Shown here piece by piece: positions 63,911 through 64,000 of a stretch of 64,000 nucleotides of DNA; position 1 is the first letter of the stretch, and each line of letters opens with the position of its first letter. Location: assembly GCA_916610825.1 (NCBI GenBank), contig OU744452.1:3507543-3571542 (forward strand), read 5' to 3'. The notes beneath the pieces are model-generated. The model had not been told where the DNA came from, did not search any database, and was given only the letters and a program-made list of their open reading frames with translations. The stretch is from Haliclystus octoradiatus (lineage: Eukaryota > Cnidaria > Staurozoa > Stauromedusae > Haliclystidae). Both the position numbers and the translations under genes were made by a program.

Positions 63911-64000
63911 GCGTCATTTTGGTCATTTTGAACTTTTTGAGAATTCGTCATTGCTTTTATATATTTTGAATTCCCTCGGAAGTTATGCATCATGTTTGGT
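63911..64000 (+). repeat. Array continues past the window end
   Basis: The last bases carry gagaattcgtcattgc, ttttatatattttgaatt and gcatcatgtttggt, ordinary type D monomers. There is no sign of a flank or array end. Confidence 0.9.

Larger units (their letters stand above)
1..64000 (+). repeat. 39-bp satellite array filling the whole window
   Basis: Reading along the + strand, ggtcatttt or a one-base variant returns about every 39 bases from the first line to the last. It is followed by gaactccc or gcactccc, then by a g-rich half such as ttgggagtt or ttgggaatt, and then by atgcatcat or aggcattg. I found no stretch longer than about one monomer that departs from this pattern and no block in the opposite orientation, which would show as aaaatgacc on this strand. 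The + strand is T-rich and strongly asymmetric. Higher-order blocks of 0.4 to 3 kb, described below, are superimposed on the monomer. Such structure is typical of eukaryotic satellite DNA maintained by unequal exchange and conversion. Species and chromosomal position cannot be read from the sequence. No genes, tRNAs, rRNAs, transposons or unique spacers were recognised. Both ends of the window lie inside the array. Confidence 0.97.

Noticed and set aside
18172..63975. ttttatatatttt elements as TATA boxes of promoters
   Set aside because: The string is simply part of one recurrent monomer in blocks C to E, and nothing gene-like lies downstream. It is better explained as a monomer variant.
1..64000. 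Many open frames of 60-193 codons on both strands
   Set aside because: They encode 13-residue repetitions in several frames at once and in overlapping positions, as any stop-poor 39-base tandem repeat would. Sister copies are broken at differing points, and no start context, intron, domain or unique sequence is associated with any of them.
1..64000. CRISPR array
   Set aside because: Repeats of 39 bases would be plausible in length, but there are no unique spacers; monomers are directly adjacent and vary among themselves. No cas-like frames are present.
1..64000. CENP-B-box-like or other known centromere protein site
   Set aside because: I looked for a ttcg...cggga type motif in the monomer and found none. 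The dyad is not a site I can name.

Overview
This 64 kb window is one continuous satellite-type tandem repeat. I see no protein-coding gene, RNA gene, transposon or single-copy spacer in it. The basic unit is a 39-bp monomer, always head-to-tail on the same strand, built around the motif ggtcatttt, then a dyad (aactcccttgggagtt and relatives), then atgcatcat or aggcattg. Monomers fall into two main classes, gaactccc...gagttatgcatcat and gcactccc...gaattaggcattg, plus 38-bp and about 29-bp length variants. Tens of kilobases of pure satellite with nested higher-order repeats point to heterochromatin of a eukaryotic nuclear genome (centromeric, pericentromeric or subtelomeric). The sequence alone does not let me name the species or assign the array to a known satellite family.

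The monomers are not shuffled at random. Characteristic strings of them recur as multi-kilobase higher-order blocks. Positions 1 to about 14,240 hold six units that each begin with gttggtagttgttcatc (starts 1, 2173, 4314, 5878, 9067, 11951), of very unequal length because of internal deletions and a 382-bp local duplication. From about 14,240 to 17,424 a segment of about 1.07 kb occurs twice at a spacing of 2,046 bp. From 17,442 to 21,806 a second block type carries segments at a spacing of about 2,115 bp. From 21,807 the first block type returns, including an apparently perfect 1,456-bp tandem duplication (24,456-27,367). A 2.35-kb piece of the second block type recurs at 28,319-30,670.

From about 32,200 to 45,090 a third type dominates (duplications at spacings of 2,252 and 5,122 bp), interrupted by the most divergent monomers of the window (about 40,900-41,640) and by a short return of the first block type (41,640-42,760). 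From 45,090 to 55,612 there are duplications at 2,872 bp and three consecutive copies of a 2,217-bp unit. The last part holds a 535-bp and a 1,333-bp duplication and ends in a 2.2-kb copy (61,705-63,910) of 46,390-48,595, placed 15,315 bp away.

Because 39 is a multiple of three and the monomer has few stops, many short open frames of 60-193 codons appear in several frames and on both strands, encoding 13-residue repeats such as FGHFELPWELCIM. I interpret these as by-products of the repeat and annotate none as a gene. The points of interest are evolutionary: register-preserving unequal exchange, gene-conversion-like mosaics, and a concentration of small rearrangements at the monomer dyad.
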